A stretch of DNA of 64,000 nt from Galbibacter marinus (GTDB taxonomy: Bacteria > Bacteroidota > Bacteroidia > Flavobacteriales > Flavobacteriaceae), in NCBI RefSeq assembly GCF_000300875.1, contig NZ_AMSG01000001.1, positions 124,001 through 188,000 on the forward strand. The letters run 5' to 3'. Positions 28,631-37,243 of the stretch are shown here, piece after piece; position 1 is the stretch's first letter; each line of letters starts with the position of its first letter. A program made the translations under genes and the position numbers. A model generated the notes under the pieces. That model was not told the origin of the DNA, did not search any database, and saw nothing but the letters and a program-made list of their open reading frames with translations.

Positions 28631-28638
28631 CAAAAGTA
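28631..28638 (-). promoter_or_regulatory. -7 element of gpsA
   Basis: Minus-strand TACTTTTG fits TAnnTTTG and ends 26 bases before the gpsA ATG. Confidence 0.5.
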
Positions 28639-28833
28639 ACCAAAATTTAAAACAATTATTCTTCCATTCTTACCTCAGATCCCCATTTTGTTTAACTTAA
28701 AAATTAGGCAAGACAATTTTAACACTAGATTATGAAATACAGAGCAATCTAGGTTACAAGACAGCGTTATTAAATTAAAGAACAAGAAAACGTATTAAGT
28801 TAGGTTAATTGATTTTTTTGGTTGGTTATTTGT

Positions 28834-28873
28834 AAAAACCGCTTTTTGATTCTTATCAAAGGGCGGTTTTTTT
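28834..28873 (+). terminator. terminator hairpin with no gene before it
   Basis: A 9-bp stem AAAAACCGC/GCGGTTTTT (28834-28842 with 28863-28871), extended by TTTTGAT/ATCAAAG pairs, ends in a run of T. Upstream on this strand there is no ORF as far back as the gpsA start region (28605-28833), so it may end a small RNA. Downstream the LysM gene starts at 29026. The rest of this 420-base gap shows nothing I can name. Confidence 0.6.
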
Positions 28874-29025
28874 ATACACTAAATGTAGGTAAAACCATTA
28901 TCAAGATGACGTTTAAGAGCTAACATTTAAATTTAAGATGTTTTTTTTCGGGAATTAAATTCTTTCACTTTGTAGAAAAACGTTTATTGCTTACCTTGTT
29001 GCTTGAACTTTAAAATAGTAAAACC

Positions 29026-29523
29026 ATGGGATTATTTTCATTTATCAAAGATGCTGGCGCTAAAATATTTGGCGGAAAGACATCGGCAGAAGAAGCAGCT
29101 GAGGCTGCGGCCAACAAAGAGGCTGCCATAAAAGAAGCGAATGATCAAGCAGCTTCAAAACTCAAAGAAACCATCAGCGATCTAGATTTAAAGGCAGAAA
29201 ATCTACAAATTTCTATCACTGGGGACACTGCTACTGTAAGTGGTAAAGCTTATGATCAAACCACCAAAGAAAAAATCATTTTAGTAGTAGGTAACAGCAC
29301 TGGAATTGGTGTAGTGAACGATCAAATGGAAGTTGAAAACAACGAGCCAGAAGCGCAGTTTCACACGGTAGTATCTGGAGATACTTTAAGCAAGATAGCT
29401 AAGAAGTATTATGGCAATGCCATGAAGTACCCTGAAATATTTGAAGCTAATAAGCCCATGCTGAGTGATCCAGATAAAATATATCCAGGACAAGTGCTTC
29501 GTATTCCAGCATTAGACTCTTAA
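29026..29523 (+). CDS. BON and LysM domain protein (Kbp/YgaU-like)
   Basis: The 165-residue protein has an N-terminal MGLFSFIKDAGAKIFG, a BON domain (about 50-105, ITGDTATVSGKAYDQTTKEK) and a LysM domain (about 113-162, HTVVSGDTLSKIAKKYYGN, then YPGQVLRIP). This matches E. coli Kbp (YgaU), a potassium-binding protein of the cytoplasm. No signal peptide is present. It converges on nadD with nine bases between stops. Confidence 0.9.
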   Translation: MGLFSFIKDAGAKIFGGKTSAEEAAEAAANKEAAIKEANDQAASKLKETISDLDLKAENLQISITGDTATVSGKAYDQTTKEKIILVVGNSTGIGVVNDQMEVENNEPEAQFHTVVSGDTLSKIAKKYYGNAMKYPEIFEANKPMLSDPDKIYPGQVLRIPALDS

Positions 29524-29532
29524 GTAAGATCT

Positions 29533-30123
29533 TTATCGGTAAAAATTCATCAAGTCTACATATTCCCATACTTTGGGTAGGAGTAGAGGTTTTATGTTTT
29601 TACCCTGGGAAATTGCTTTACGTATAAAGGTAGATGATATCTCCATAATAGGAGCATCTACCTTCTTTACCCTTGGATGGTCACTGTATTTTCCAGGATT
29701 ATCATTTGACTGCTGAACCCTGGGGTACACGTAAATATCGTGTTTCTCTATGATCATCTCCACGTTTTTCCATTTGTGCAAGGAGCGTAAATTATCTTCT
29801 CCCATTATCAAACAAAACTCATTTTTAGGGTATTTCTCTTTAAGATAAACAAGGGTCTTTATGGTATAATTTGGTTGAGGCAATCCAAACTCTATATCAC
29901 TTGGTTTTAATTTCTCATAATCCTCGGTAGCGCGGTAGACAAGTTCCAAACGATGATGATCCTCTAGCAGACTGCTTTTTTTCTTAAGTGGATTGTGAGG
30001 GGTAACCACAAGCCAGATCTCCTGAAGATCCGTGAATTCAGCCATATGATTAGCAATCACCAAGTGTCCTAAATGAATTGGATTAAAGGTACCGAAAAAG
30101 AGACCTATCTTTTTCCCTTTCAT
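29533..30123 (-). CDS. nadD: nicotinate-nucleotide adenylyltransferase
   Basis: NadD adenylates nicotinate mononucleotide in NAD synthesis. The 196 residues contain the nucleotidyltransferase motif GLFFGTFNPIHLGHL and the C-terminal EISSTFIRKAI (the ISSTxIR motif). It overlaps the gmk stop by four bases and is third in a yicC-gmk-nadD operon. Confidence 0.95.
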   Translation of the reverse strand: MKGKKIGLFFGTFNPIHLGHLVIANHMAEFTDLQEIWLVVTPHNPLKKKSSLLEDHHRLELVYRATEDYEKLKPSDIEFGLPQPNYTIKTLVYLKEKYPKNEFCLIMGEDNLRSLHKWKNVEMIIEKHDIYVYPRVQQSNDNPGKYSDHPRVKKVDAPIMEISSTFIRKAISQGKNIKPLLLPKVWEYVDLMNFYR

Positions 30124-30728
30124 GCGTTTGATTTTTTAGAAACACCAACAAAATCCGCCACCAAATTATATGCCTCATGCTTAGCGGTATCCAAATCATA
30201 ATTTTTAATCACTGTGTCAAACTGAGGGGCGGTAGCAAGTTCAACAGAAGCTTTGGCAATTCGCATGTTGATTTTATCATCGCTCTCCGTCTTGCGCTTT
30301 TTGAGTCTGATTTTTAATTCATCCACACTGGGCGGTTTTACAAATACAGCCAATGTTTGATCAGGGAATTTACGCTTAATTCGGAGTCCTCCAGCTACAT
30401 CAATGTCAAAAATTACATTTTTACCCATTTTCCACAACCGCTCAACTTCTGACTTTAATGTGCCGTAAAAGTTATCACGATACACTTCCTCCCACTCTAA
30501 AAAATCATTATTCTTGATGTGGTCTTTAAAGGTTCTTGCAGAAAGAAAATAATAGTTTTCACCATCCTTTTCGTCTCCTCTTGGATCTCTAGAGGTAGCG
30601 GATATAGAAAAGGCAAGATTTAATTCTGGATGCTCCAATAGATGCCTTACAATAGTCGTTTTTCCACTCCCAGAAGGAGCCGAGAAAATGATTAACTTTC
30701 CGTTATTCACACTGTTATTTTCTTCCAT
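30120..30728 (-). CDS. gmk: guanylate kinase
   Basis: Gmk phosphorylates GMP to GDP. The 202 residues begin with the P-loop IIFSAPSGSGKTTIVRHL, followed by SISATSRDPRGDEKDGENYYFL and VIFDIDVAGGLRIK, all typical. Coupled to nadD by overlap, and 31 bases after yicC. Confidence 0.97.
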   Translation of the reverse strand: MEENNSVNNGKLIIFSAPSGSGKTTIVRHLLEHPELNLAFSISATSRDPRGDEKDGENYYFLSARTFKDHIKNNDFLEWEEVYRDNFYGTLKSEVERLWKMGKNVIFDIDVAGGLRIKRKFPDQTLAVFVKPPSVDELKIRLKKRKTESDDKINMRIAKASVELATAPQFDTVIKNYDLDTAKHEAYNLVADFVGVSKKSNA

Positions 30729-30759
30729 TAATAGTAATTAAACGCAGAAACCACGTCCT

Positions 30760-31632
30760 TTATAATACATTCAACAATTGCTCCTTGATTTTCTCCAACT
30801 CATCTTTCATTTGAACAACCAATTGCTGCATAGGTGCATAATTGGATTTGGATCCAATGGTATTGATTTCTCGACCAATTTCCTGACTAATAAAACCTAG
30901 CTTCTTTCCATTGGAATCTCCAGAGTTTAGAGATTCAATAAAATAATTTAAATGATTTGCTAGCCGAACTTTCTCTTCTGTAATGTCAAATTTCTCTATA
31001 TAGTAGATCAATTCTTGTTCAAAACGATTTTCATCCACCTCCACTTTAAGATCCTCGACTGCTTTTTCCAATCGTGTGCGGACCACCTGCAGACGTTCGG
31101 GATCGATCTCCTTCACTTTTTCCAGTAAATCTGAAATCGTATTGATACGATCAATGAAGTCAGACTCTAATGCAGACCCTTCCTGAGTTCTAAAAGTATT
31201 GATTTCTTCAAGGGCTTTAATGACTGCATTTTTTATCGTTTGGTATTCCTTTGGATCTATTTCTTCTCGCTCTACTTTAAGTGCATCTGGCATGCGTACC
31301 GCCATTTTCATTAGCTCCACTTCATCATTATGCCCAATAGGTACTGTGCTAGCAGCTCTTAATTGATCCATATACCCTTTTAAAACCCCTATATTTAGTT
31401 GGGTGTTTGAGCTCTCTCCAGTGACTTCCACAAACAAACTAAAATCAATTTTACCCCGCACTAGACCAGAAGCAATAAGATTACGCAGCTCTAGCTCCTT
31501 CTCTCTATAAGACGAGGGAATCCTAGCATTAATATCCAAATTCTTACTATTTAGGGACTTTAACTCTACGGTTATTTTCTTGGCAGGCAGCTGTATAACA
31601 TCCTTACCAAAACCAGTCATCGATTGTATCAT
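30760..31632 (-). CDS. YicC/YloC family protein (putative endoribonuclease)
   Basis: The 290 residues begin MIQSMTGFGKDVIQLP, with ELKSLNSKNLDINARIP and the C-terminal GKKLGFISQEIGREINTIGSKSN, the two ends of the YicC family. Members have been linked to RNA turnover and the family is often next to gmk, as here. First gene of the yicC-gmk-nadD operon. Confidence 0.92.
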   Translation of the reverse strand: MIQSMTGFGKDVIQLPAKKITVELKSLNSKNLDINARIPSSYREKELELRNLIASGLVRGKIDFSLFVEVTGESSNTQLNIGVLKGYMDQLRAASTVPIGHNDEVELMKMAVRMPDALKVEREEIDPKEYQTIKNAVIKALEEINTFRTQEGSALESDFIDRINTISDLLEKVKEIDPERLQVVRTRLEKAVEDLKVEVDENRFEQELIYYIEKFDITEEKVRLANHLNYFIESLNSGDSNGKKLGFISQEIGREINTIGSKSNYAPMQQLVVQMKDELEKIKEQLLNVL

Positions 31633-31650
31633 CTTCTAATTTTAGAATGG

Positions 31651-31658
31651 CAAAAATA
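31651..31658 (-). promoter_or_regulatory. -7 element of yicC-gmk-nadD
   Basis: Minus-strand TATTTTTG fits TAnnTTTG and ends 18 bases before the yicC start. Confidence 0.5.
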
Positions 31659-31692
31659 CAAAATTGGCAGGGCAAACGTATAAAATACAAAA

Positions 31693-31727
31693 CAAAAAAG
31701 CTGTACTTTGCTCAGTCCAGCTTTTTC
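31693..31727 (-). terminator. terminator of the YwqK-like gene
   Basis: AAAAAGCTG/CAGCTTTTT (31718-31726 with 31695-31703) forms a 9-bp stem that on the minus strand ends in six T. It lies about 45 bases after the stop of the YwqK-like gene and before yicC. Confidence 0.7.
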
Positions 31728-31770
31728 AATCAGAAACCTAGGGTCCAATATCCCTAAAATAAAATGATTT

Positions 31771-32127
31771 TTATTGGTTCACTACAACCTTATTTGTTTG
31801 ATTCCATGTCTTTACACTTGCAATTGCACTGTTTTGATAGGTTACTTCTTTTAAAGTATTACCATCGTAAAAGAACCAGTTTCCAGTTTTCTCACCCATG
31901 TTGTAATTGGCAATAGCTAAAGTATTTCCTTCAACATCATAAGACTTCCATTCTCCATGAAGCTTACCATCTAAGTAATTACCAGATTGAGCAACCTTCC
32001 CATTATCGTGATAATAGGTGGCCTTAACCATTCCGTTCTCAATTTCTAATTTTGGCTTTTTCTCTACCTCTTGAGCAAATAGCACTACTGAAAAAACAAG
32101 TGCAAGTGCAGTTAATATATTTTTCAT
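31771..32127 (-). CDS. secreted YwqK/MORN-like repeat protein
   Basis: The 118-residue product has a signal peptide (MKNILTALALVFSVVLFAQ) and then about three repeats of the form Y-x-NG-K-x-x-x-G (YYHDNGKVAQSGNYLDGKLHGEW, then NYNMGEKTGNWFFYDG). These are the antiparallel hairpin repeats called MORN or YwqK type. The function is unknown. It has its own promoter and terminator, so it is not part of the yicC-gmk-nadD operon. ATG 32127 starts directly at the signal peptide. Confidence 0.8.
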   Translation of the reverse strand: MKNILTALALVFSVVLFAQEVEKKPKLEIENGMVKATYYHDNGKVAQSGNYLDGKLHGEWKSYDVEGNTLAIANYNMGEKTGNWFFYDGNTLKEVTYQNSAIASVKTWNQTNKVVVNQ

Positions 32128-32160
32128 ATCGATTTTTTTTAATTTCCAATGATTCTTTCT

Positions 32161-32168
32161 CAAATATA
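32161..32168 (-). promoter_or_regulatory. -7 element of the YwqK-like gene
   Basis: Minus-strand TATATTTG fits TAnnTTTG and ends 33 bases before the start codon. Confidence 0.45.
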
Positions 32169-32337
32169 CGCTTTTTTATTTACAATTACAAAACGTTTAC
32201 GTAACATTAAATTAACATTAAAGCTGCTTCACATTGATTATCAGTTTTTTAATTATAAACTCATATCGCTTTTTCATGGAAAACTTAACATTGGAAAATT
32301 CTTTTTTGAATTTTTTCATTTCACTCACAAACCTTAT

Positions 32338-32345
32338 TAACTTTG
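32338..32345 (+). promoter_or_regulatory. -7 element of aspS
   Basis: TAACTTTG fits TAnnTTTG and ends 25 bases before the aspS ATG at 32371. No -33 match at normal spacing. Confidence 0.5.
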
Positions 32346-32370
32346 CAGCCAATTAATTCCAATAGAATTC

Positions 32371-34119
32371 ATGTATAGAAGTCATACTTGCGGAGCCCTG
32401 CGCTCAGAACATATAGGCAATCAAATCACCCTTTCTGGGTGGGTTCAAAAGGTAAGAGATAAAGGATTTATGATCTGGGTAGACCTTAGAGATAGATACG
32501 GTATTACCCAGCTTATATTTGATGAAAATAGAACTCCAAAAGATGTCTTCAAAGCTGCACAAGACCTCGGAAGGGAATTTGTGATCAAAGTTGAAGGGAC
32601 TGTTATTGAAAGGGAGGCGAAAAACCCAAATTTAAACACTGGGGATATCGAAATTCTTGTAAGCAATATCACCGTACTCAACTCTTCGTTAACCCCTCCT
32701 TTTACCATAGAGAATGACACCGATGGTGGTGATGAACTCAGAATGAAATATCGTTATCTCGATATTAGAAGAAATCCAGTTAAGAACAATCTGATCTTCC
32801 GTCATAAAGTAAGTATGGAGGTCAGAAATTATTTATCCAAGGCTGATTTTATTGAGATAGAAACACCCTATTTGATTAAATCCACACCAGAGGGCGCTAG
32901 AGACTTTGTTGTGCCCTCACGCATGAATGAAGGTCAATTTTACGCCCTTCCACAATCTCCACAAACTTTCAAACAGCTATTGATGGTTGGAGGTATGGAT
33001 AAGTATTTTCAAATTGTAAAATGTTTTAGAGACGAGGATCTTCGGGCTGATAGACAACCTGAGTTCACACAAATAGACTGTGAAATGGCCTTTGTTGAAC
33101 AAGAAGATATTTTAAACATCTTCGAAGGACTTACCAGACATTTATTACAAGAAATAAACAATGTTACTGTTTCCGAATTTCCAAGAATGACCTATAACGA
33201 GGCCATGCGCACTTATGGAAATGACAAGCCCGATATCCGCTTCGACATGAAATTCGGGGAATTAAACCAAGTAGCTCAACACAAGGATTTCAACGTCTTT
33301 AATCAGGCTGAACTTGTAGTAGGAATTGCAGTTCCAGGTGGATCCTCTTATACTAGAAAAGAAATTGACAAACTTATCGATTGGGTAAAACGCCCTCAAG
33401 TAGGCGCCCTAGGTATGGTTTATGTTAAATATAATGAAGATGGTAGTTTTAAATCATCTGTAGATAAATTCTACGATCAAGAAGACTTAAAACAATGGGC
33501 GCAAGCTACAAATGCCAAGCCAGGTGATCTTATCTGCATTCTTTCAGGTCCAGCGGATAAAACTCGAGGGCAATTAAGTGCCCTTAGAATGGAGTTAGCA
33601 GAGCGATTGGGCTTAAGAAAAGCGGAAGAATTTGCACCACTCTGGGTGGTTGATTTCCCATTATTAGAATGGGACGAAGAAACCCAGCGATACCACGCAA
33701 TGCATCATCCTTTTACTTCTCCAAAAACTGAAGACATCCATCTATTAGAAACTGAACCTGGAAAGGTTAGAGCAAATGCCTATGACCTTGTCCTAAACGG
33801 CAATGAAATTGGTGGAGGTTCTATTCGAATTTTCGACAAACAACTACAGGCAACTATGTTCAAACACTTGGGATTCACAGAAGAGGAAGCAAAAGCTCAG
33901 TTTGGATTTTTAATGGATGCCTTTCAATATGGAGCACCTCCGCATGGAGGCCTTGCCTTTGGTCTTGACCGTTTGGTAGCTATATTAGGAGGACAAGAAA
34001 CCATTCGTGATTTTATTGCGTTTCCGAAGAATAATTCTGGTAGAGATGTCATGATTGATGCGCCGTCTTCAATAGATAAGGAGCAGCTCAAAGAGCTTAG
34101 TATCAAGCTAGATCTCTAG
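32371..34119 (+). CDS. aspS: aspartate-tRNA ligase
   Basis: Class II synthetase charging tRNA-Asp. The 582 residues have an N-terminal OB-fold anticodon domain (about 1-105, [20 protein letters not shown]), the motif 2 loop [19 protein letters not shown], a GAD insert domain (about 285-415), and motif 3 [13 protein letters not shown]. The bacterial insert and length fit the full bacterial form. Confidence 0.97.
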   Translation: MYRSHTCGALRSEHIGNQITLSGWVQKVRDKGFMIWVDLRDRYGITQLIFDENRTPKDVFKAAQDLGREFVIKVEGTVIEREAKNPNLNTGDIEILVSNITVLNSSLTPPFTIENDTDGGDELRMKYRYLDIRRNPVKNNLIFRHKVSMEVRNYLSKADFIEIETPYLIKSTPEGARDFVVPSRMNEGQFYALPQSPQTFKQLLMVGGMDKYFQIVKCFRDEDLRADRQPEFTQIDCEMAFVEQEDILNIFEGLTRHLLQEINNVTVSEFPRMTYNEAMRTYGNDKPDIRFDMKFGELNQVAQHKDFNVFNQAELVVGIAVPGGSSYTRKEIDKLIDWVKRPQVGALGMVYVKYNEDGSFKSSVDKFYDQEDLKQWAQATNAKPGDLICILSGPADKTRGQLSALRMELAERLGLRKAEEFAPLWVVDFPLLEWDEETQRYHAMHHPFTSPKTEDIHLLETEPGKVRANAYDLVLNGNEIGGGSIRIFDKQLQATMFKHLGFTEEEAKAQFGFLMDAFQYGAPPHGGLAFGLDRLVAILGGQETIRDFIAFPKNNSGRDVMIDAPSSIDKEQLKELSIKLDL

Positions 34120-34193
34120 TGAGAATCAAAATTTTGCGCAGGTAAAATTAAATTTTGTAATTTTATAAAGCTCGAATTAATAGCTTTTAGGGT

Positions 34194-35987
34194 ATGCCAC
34201 AATCTAAAAAATCACTGTTAACACGCTTTCTAATTTGGCGTGCTAAGCATATTTCTCAGCGTGAATTCGTGTATATTCTTAGTATTATAGTTGGTTTTAC
34301 CTCTGGTTTAGGAGCGGTTATTTTAAAGAATCTTACACATTACATCCAACTCTTATTAGAAGGTAGGCTAATTCAAAAATACTCCGAAGCGGTGTACTTT
34401 GCATACCCTCTAATTGGATTTGCTCTAGTATATTTGATGATAAGATATGTTATAGGCAACAAAGTAAATCACGGTATTCCTTCCACCTTATTCGCCATTT
34501 CAAAACGAAAAGGGCTTATGAAAAGGTATCAAATGGTGGGAAGCATCCTTACAGCGCCTTTAACTGTTGGATTTGGAGGGTCAGTAGGATTAGAAGGCCC
34601 CACAGTCTCTACAGGTGCAGCGATTAGCTCAAATATCTCTAGGCTATTCCATATGAACCAGGCCACTAGAACCCTATTAATAGGTGCGGCGGCAGCTGGT
34701 GCAATGTCTTCAATATTCAAAGCACCTATTGCTGCTATAATTTTTGCTATCGAAGTGATGAGTCTCGATTTGACCCTTGCCTCTTTGCTGCCCTTGTTAT
34801 TGGCGTCCATTTCCGGGGTACTCACCTCCTATTTTTTCTTTGGCAGCGAAATACTACTGCCATTTGATTTACAAGATGACTTTATTATCAATGATGTTCC
34901 TTACTTTATTCTTTTAGGAGTCGTTGCAGCTGGGGTTTCTATTTATTTTACAAAAGTATACGGCAGCATTCAAAACCTATTTGATCGGATAAACGGTCCA
35001 ATAAAGAGGTTATTAATTGGAGGTGTAGCCATTGGGGTAATTGTGTTTTTAGTACCTCCTTTATATGGAGAAGGGTACGAGGTAATGAACAACATGGTTC
35101 AAGGGAACCCAACAGCTGCACTAAAGAACAATATTTTAAATATTGATCTGAGTAATGTGTGGGGTGTAATAGTGCTTCTAATTGGATTACTTTTATTTAA
35201 AATTGTGGCCAGCGCTATAACATTTGGAGCAGGTGGTGTGGGTGGCATCTTTGCGCCTACGCTTTTTATGGGTTGTATAATGGGGAACTGCCTTGCTAAG
35301 ATCTTGAACAATATTGGGATATTACAAAGCCCCGTATCTGAAAGCAATTTTACTCTTGTAGGGATGACTGGCCTCATGGCAGGCGTATTACATGCGCCTC
35401 TAACAGCAATCTTTTTAATCGCCGAACTCACCGGAGGTTACGAGCTCTTTTTACCCCTTATGATAACAGCCACCATATCATATGCCATTACAAGATACTT
35501 TGTACCCTACTCTGTTTATACCATGGAACTAGCTAAGAAAGGCGAACTCATTACCCACAATAAGGATAAAGCGGTGTTAACGCTCATGGATATGGATTCT
35601 GTAATTGAAACCAATTTTGTCAGCGTTTATCCAGATATGACCTTAGGGGAGATTATTGGCCAAGCAGTGGTAAAATCAAACAGAAATATCTTTCCAGTGC
35701 TCAATAGAAAAACCAATGAACTTATCGGCATAATACTACTTGATGACATTAGATCCATTATGTTTGATCAAAATTTGTACAAGGAAGTAAAGGCCACTGA
35801 TGTGATGCAAAATCCTCCAGCTATTATAGAAATTGAGAAAGATCGGATGACACAGGTCATGCAAAAATTTCAAGATAGTGGAGCTTGGAATCTACCAGTG
35901 GTAAAAAACGACCAATATTATGGATTCATATCAAAATCAAAGCTACTAACCGCATACCGTAGAAAGTTGATATCATTCACAGAATAG
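34194..35987 (+). CDS. CLC-family chloride channel/transporter with CBS domains
   Basis: The 597-residue membrane protein has the CLC core (about 25-450) and two C-terminal CBS domains (about 465-590). The external gating Glu is kept (Glu134 in VGLEGPTVS) and GGIFAPTLFMG (350-360) matches the GxFxP filter. Two key places differ from ClC-ec1: GSGIP becomes NHGIP (His93 for the anion-binding Ser), and IEEM becomes IEVM (Val188 for the internal proton Glu). The residue equivalent to Tyr445 is probably Tyr442. It follows aspS by 74 bases. Which anion it moves, and whether coupled to protons, is open. Confidence 0.92.
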   Translation: MPQSKKSLLTRFLIWRAKHISQREFVYILSIIVGFTSGLGAVILKNLTHYIQLLLEGRLIQKYSEAVYFAYPLIGFALVYLMIRYVIGNKVNHGIPSTLFAISKRKGLMKRYQMVGSILTAPLTVGFGGSVGLEGPTVSTGAAISSNISRLFHMNQATRTLLIGAAAAGAMSSIFKAPIAAIIFAIEVMSLDLTLASLLPLLLASISGVLTSYFFFGSEILLPFDLQDDFIINDVPYFILLGVVAAGVSIYFTKVYGSIQNLFDRINGPIKRLLIGGVAIGVIVFLVPPLYGEGYEVMNNMVQGNPTAALKNNILNIDLSNVWGVIVLLIGLLLFKIVASAITFGAGGVGGIFAPTLFMGCIMGNCLAKILNNIGILQSPVSESNFTLVGMTGLMAGVLHAPLTAIFLIAELTGGYELFLPLMITATISYAITRYFVPYSVYTMELAKKGELITHNKDKAVLTLMDMDSVIETNFVSVYPDMTLGEIIGQAVVKSNRNIFPVLNRKTNELIGIILLDDIRSIMFDQNLYKEVKATDVMQNPPAIIEIEKDRMTQVMQKFQDSGAWNLPVVKNDQYYGFISKSKLLTAYRRKLISFTE

Positions 35988-36061
35988 CAATTTGAACTAA
36001 TGTTTTGTACATTAAAAGCAGGAAAAAAACCTTAAAAAACAATTAAAACACATTCACATTA

Positions 36062-36316
36062 ATGAAATATCTTATTCAAATATTATTTATCTGTATACTA
36101 TTTGGTTTTGGATCAGGAATTTACGTAAAAAGCCAAATAAATGATCTCTCAGGAGATCAAATACTAGGAGTTACAGTACTTTTTACCGTTTTTATCCTTT
36201 TTCCTCTATTTATATACCATCGTTCCAAGGGAAAAAAGATGTCAGATTATATGTTTACCAAAGAAAATATTGATAAAATGAGCAACAAAGACAAGAAATA
36301 CCCTGATAATCAATAA
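36062..36316 (+). CDS. small two-helix membrane protein of unknown function
   Basis: The 84-residue protein has two hydrophobic segments (about 4-22 and 36-54, GVTVLFTVFILFPLFIYH) and a charged lysine-rich tail (YHRSKGKKMSDYMFTKENI). I recall similar short proteins in other Flavobacteriaceae but know no function. It starts 74 bases after the CLC gene and could be in the same transcript. No named domain. Confidence 0.7.
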   Translation: MKYLIQILFICILFGFGSGIYVKSQINDLSGDQILGVTVLFTVFILFPLFIYHRSKGKKMSDYMFTKENIDKMSNKDKKYPDNQ

Positions 36317-36365
36317 ATTTTAAAATATTTATTTATTTTTTGAAAGCTACTTTCAATTATTTTGA

Positions 36366-36373
36366 TACATTTG
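36366..36373 (+). promoter_or_regulatory. promoter of the cold-shock gene
   Basis: TACATTTG fits TAnnTTTG, with a TTTG 23 bases upstream (36339-36342). The leader would be about 20 bases, far shorter than the long cold-responsive leader of E. coli cspA. Confidence 0.5.
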
Positions 36374-36398
36374 AATATTAATTTTTATAATAATTATA

Positions 36399-36593
36399 AT
36401 GACTGGTACAGTAAAATTTTTCAATGAGTCCAAAGGTTACGGATTCATAACCAACGATGACACCGGAAAAGACATTTTTGTTCACGTAACAGCGTTGAAT
36501 GGTGTTGAACTTAACGAAGGAGACAAAGTAGAATATTTAGAAGAAGAAGGCAGAAAAGGCGTGGTTGCTTCGCAAGTGCAAGTAATCGGATAA
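36399..36593 (+). CDS. cold-shock domain protein
   Basis: A single 64-residue cold-shock OB-fold with RNP1 KGYGFI and RNP2 DIFVHV, which bind single-stranded nucleic acid and melt RNA structure. Full length for the family. Monocistronic, with a promoter just before and a terminator just after. Confidence 0.95.
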   Translation: MTGTVKFFNESKGYGFITNDDTGKDIFVHVTALNGVELNEGDKVEYLEEEGRKGVVASQVQVIG

Positions 36594-36618
36594 AAATATA
36601 TTTTATTTTTGTAAGTAC

Positions 36619-36648
36619 AAAAGTCGTCCAACTCGGGCGACTTTTTTT
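36619..36648 (+). terminator. terminator of the cold-shock gene
   Basis: AAAGTCG pairs with CGACTTT (extended by CC/GG inside) and is followed by a run of T. It lies about 25 bases after the cold-shock stop and also faces the end of tadA. Confidence 0.75.
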
Positions 36649-36659
36649 ATTTCTTATGG

Positions 36660-37109
36660 TTAATTAAGGTTACGTTTCTCAATAAAGAATTTATTAAGAA
36701 GATCTTCGGCCTGGTCTTGAAGTACACCTCTAACCACAGCTGTTTTAGGATGTAGTTTTGTACCCATAACCTCGTATCCACGATGAGGGTCCGAAGCTGC
36801 GTACACTATTTTTGAAAGCTGACTCCAATAAAGCGCCCCTGCGCACATTTGACATGGTTCAAGGGTGACATATAACGTACAACCCCTAAGATATTTGCCT
36901 CCAAGATAATTAGCTGCAGCTGTAATTGCCTGCATCTCTGCATGGGCTGTCACATCAACCAAGGTCTCGGTTAAATTATGTGCCCTAGCAATGATTTTCT
37001 GATCTATAACAACCACTGCACCCACTGGTATTTCTCCCTTTTGGTAAGCTATCTCCGCTTCCTGAAGGGCTCTTTTCATAAAATAAGTGTCATCAAATGG
37101 ATCCATCAT
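36660..37109 (-). CDS. tadA: tRNA-specific adenosine-34 deaminase
   Basis: TadA changes A34 to inosine in tRNA-Arg(ACG). The 149 residues hold the zinc deaminase motifs HAEMQAI (His56, Glu58) and PCQMCAGAL (Cys86, Cys89), with GEIPVGAVVV at the N-terminus. It starts at either of two tandem ATGs. Length and the family's DPHRGYEVMGTKLH segment are normal. Confidence 0.94.
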   Translation of the reverse strand: MMDPFDDTYFMKRALQEAEIAYQKGEIPVGAVVVIDQKIIARAHNLTETLVDVTAHAEMQAITAAANYLGGKYLRGCTLYVTLEPCQMCAGALYWSQLSKIVYAASDPHRGYEVMGTKLHPKTAVVRGVLQDQAEDLLNKFFIEKRNLN

Positions 37110-37126
37110 AAAACAAAGATCGTTAG

Positions 37127-37155
37127 TTTGTTTTTAAAAGACTATATTACTTTTG
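37127..37155 (+). promoter_or_regulatory. promoter of the RluA-family gene
   Basis: TTTG (37127-37130) and TACTTTTG (37148-37155) with 17 bases between them match both Bacteroidetes elements. Transcription would begin near 37162, about 80 bases before the GTG at 37244. Confidence 0.6.
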
Positions 37156-37243
37156 TAAAGATTTTAAATAACTGAACATCGAGAAGCAAGAAACCCATAA
37201 AGTTCCCAACTTAGAATGCCCAATTCGCTTACAGGATTATGGG

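Noticed and set aside
31771-32127. Reading the YwqK-like gene as a nicotinate nucleotide enzyme because it is near nadD
   Set aside because: It has a signal peptide and MORN-type repeats and no nucleotidyltransferase motif. It also has its own promoter and terminator.
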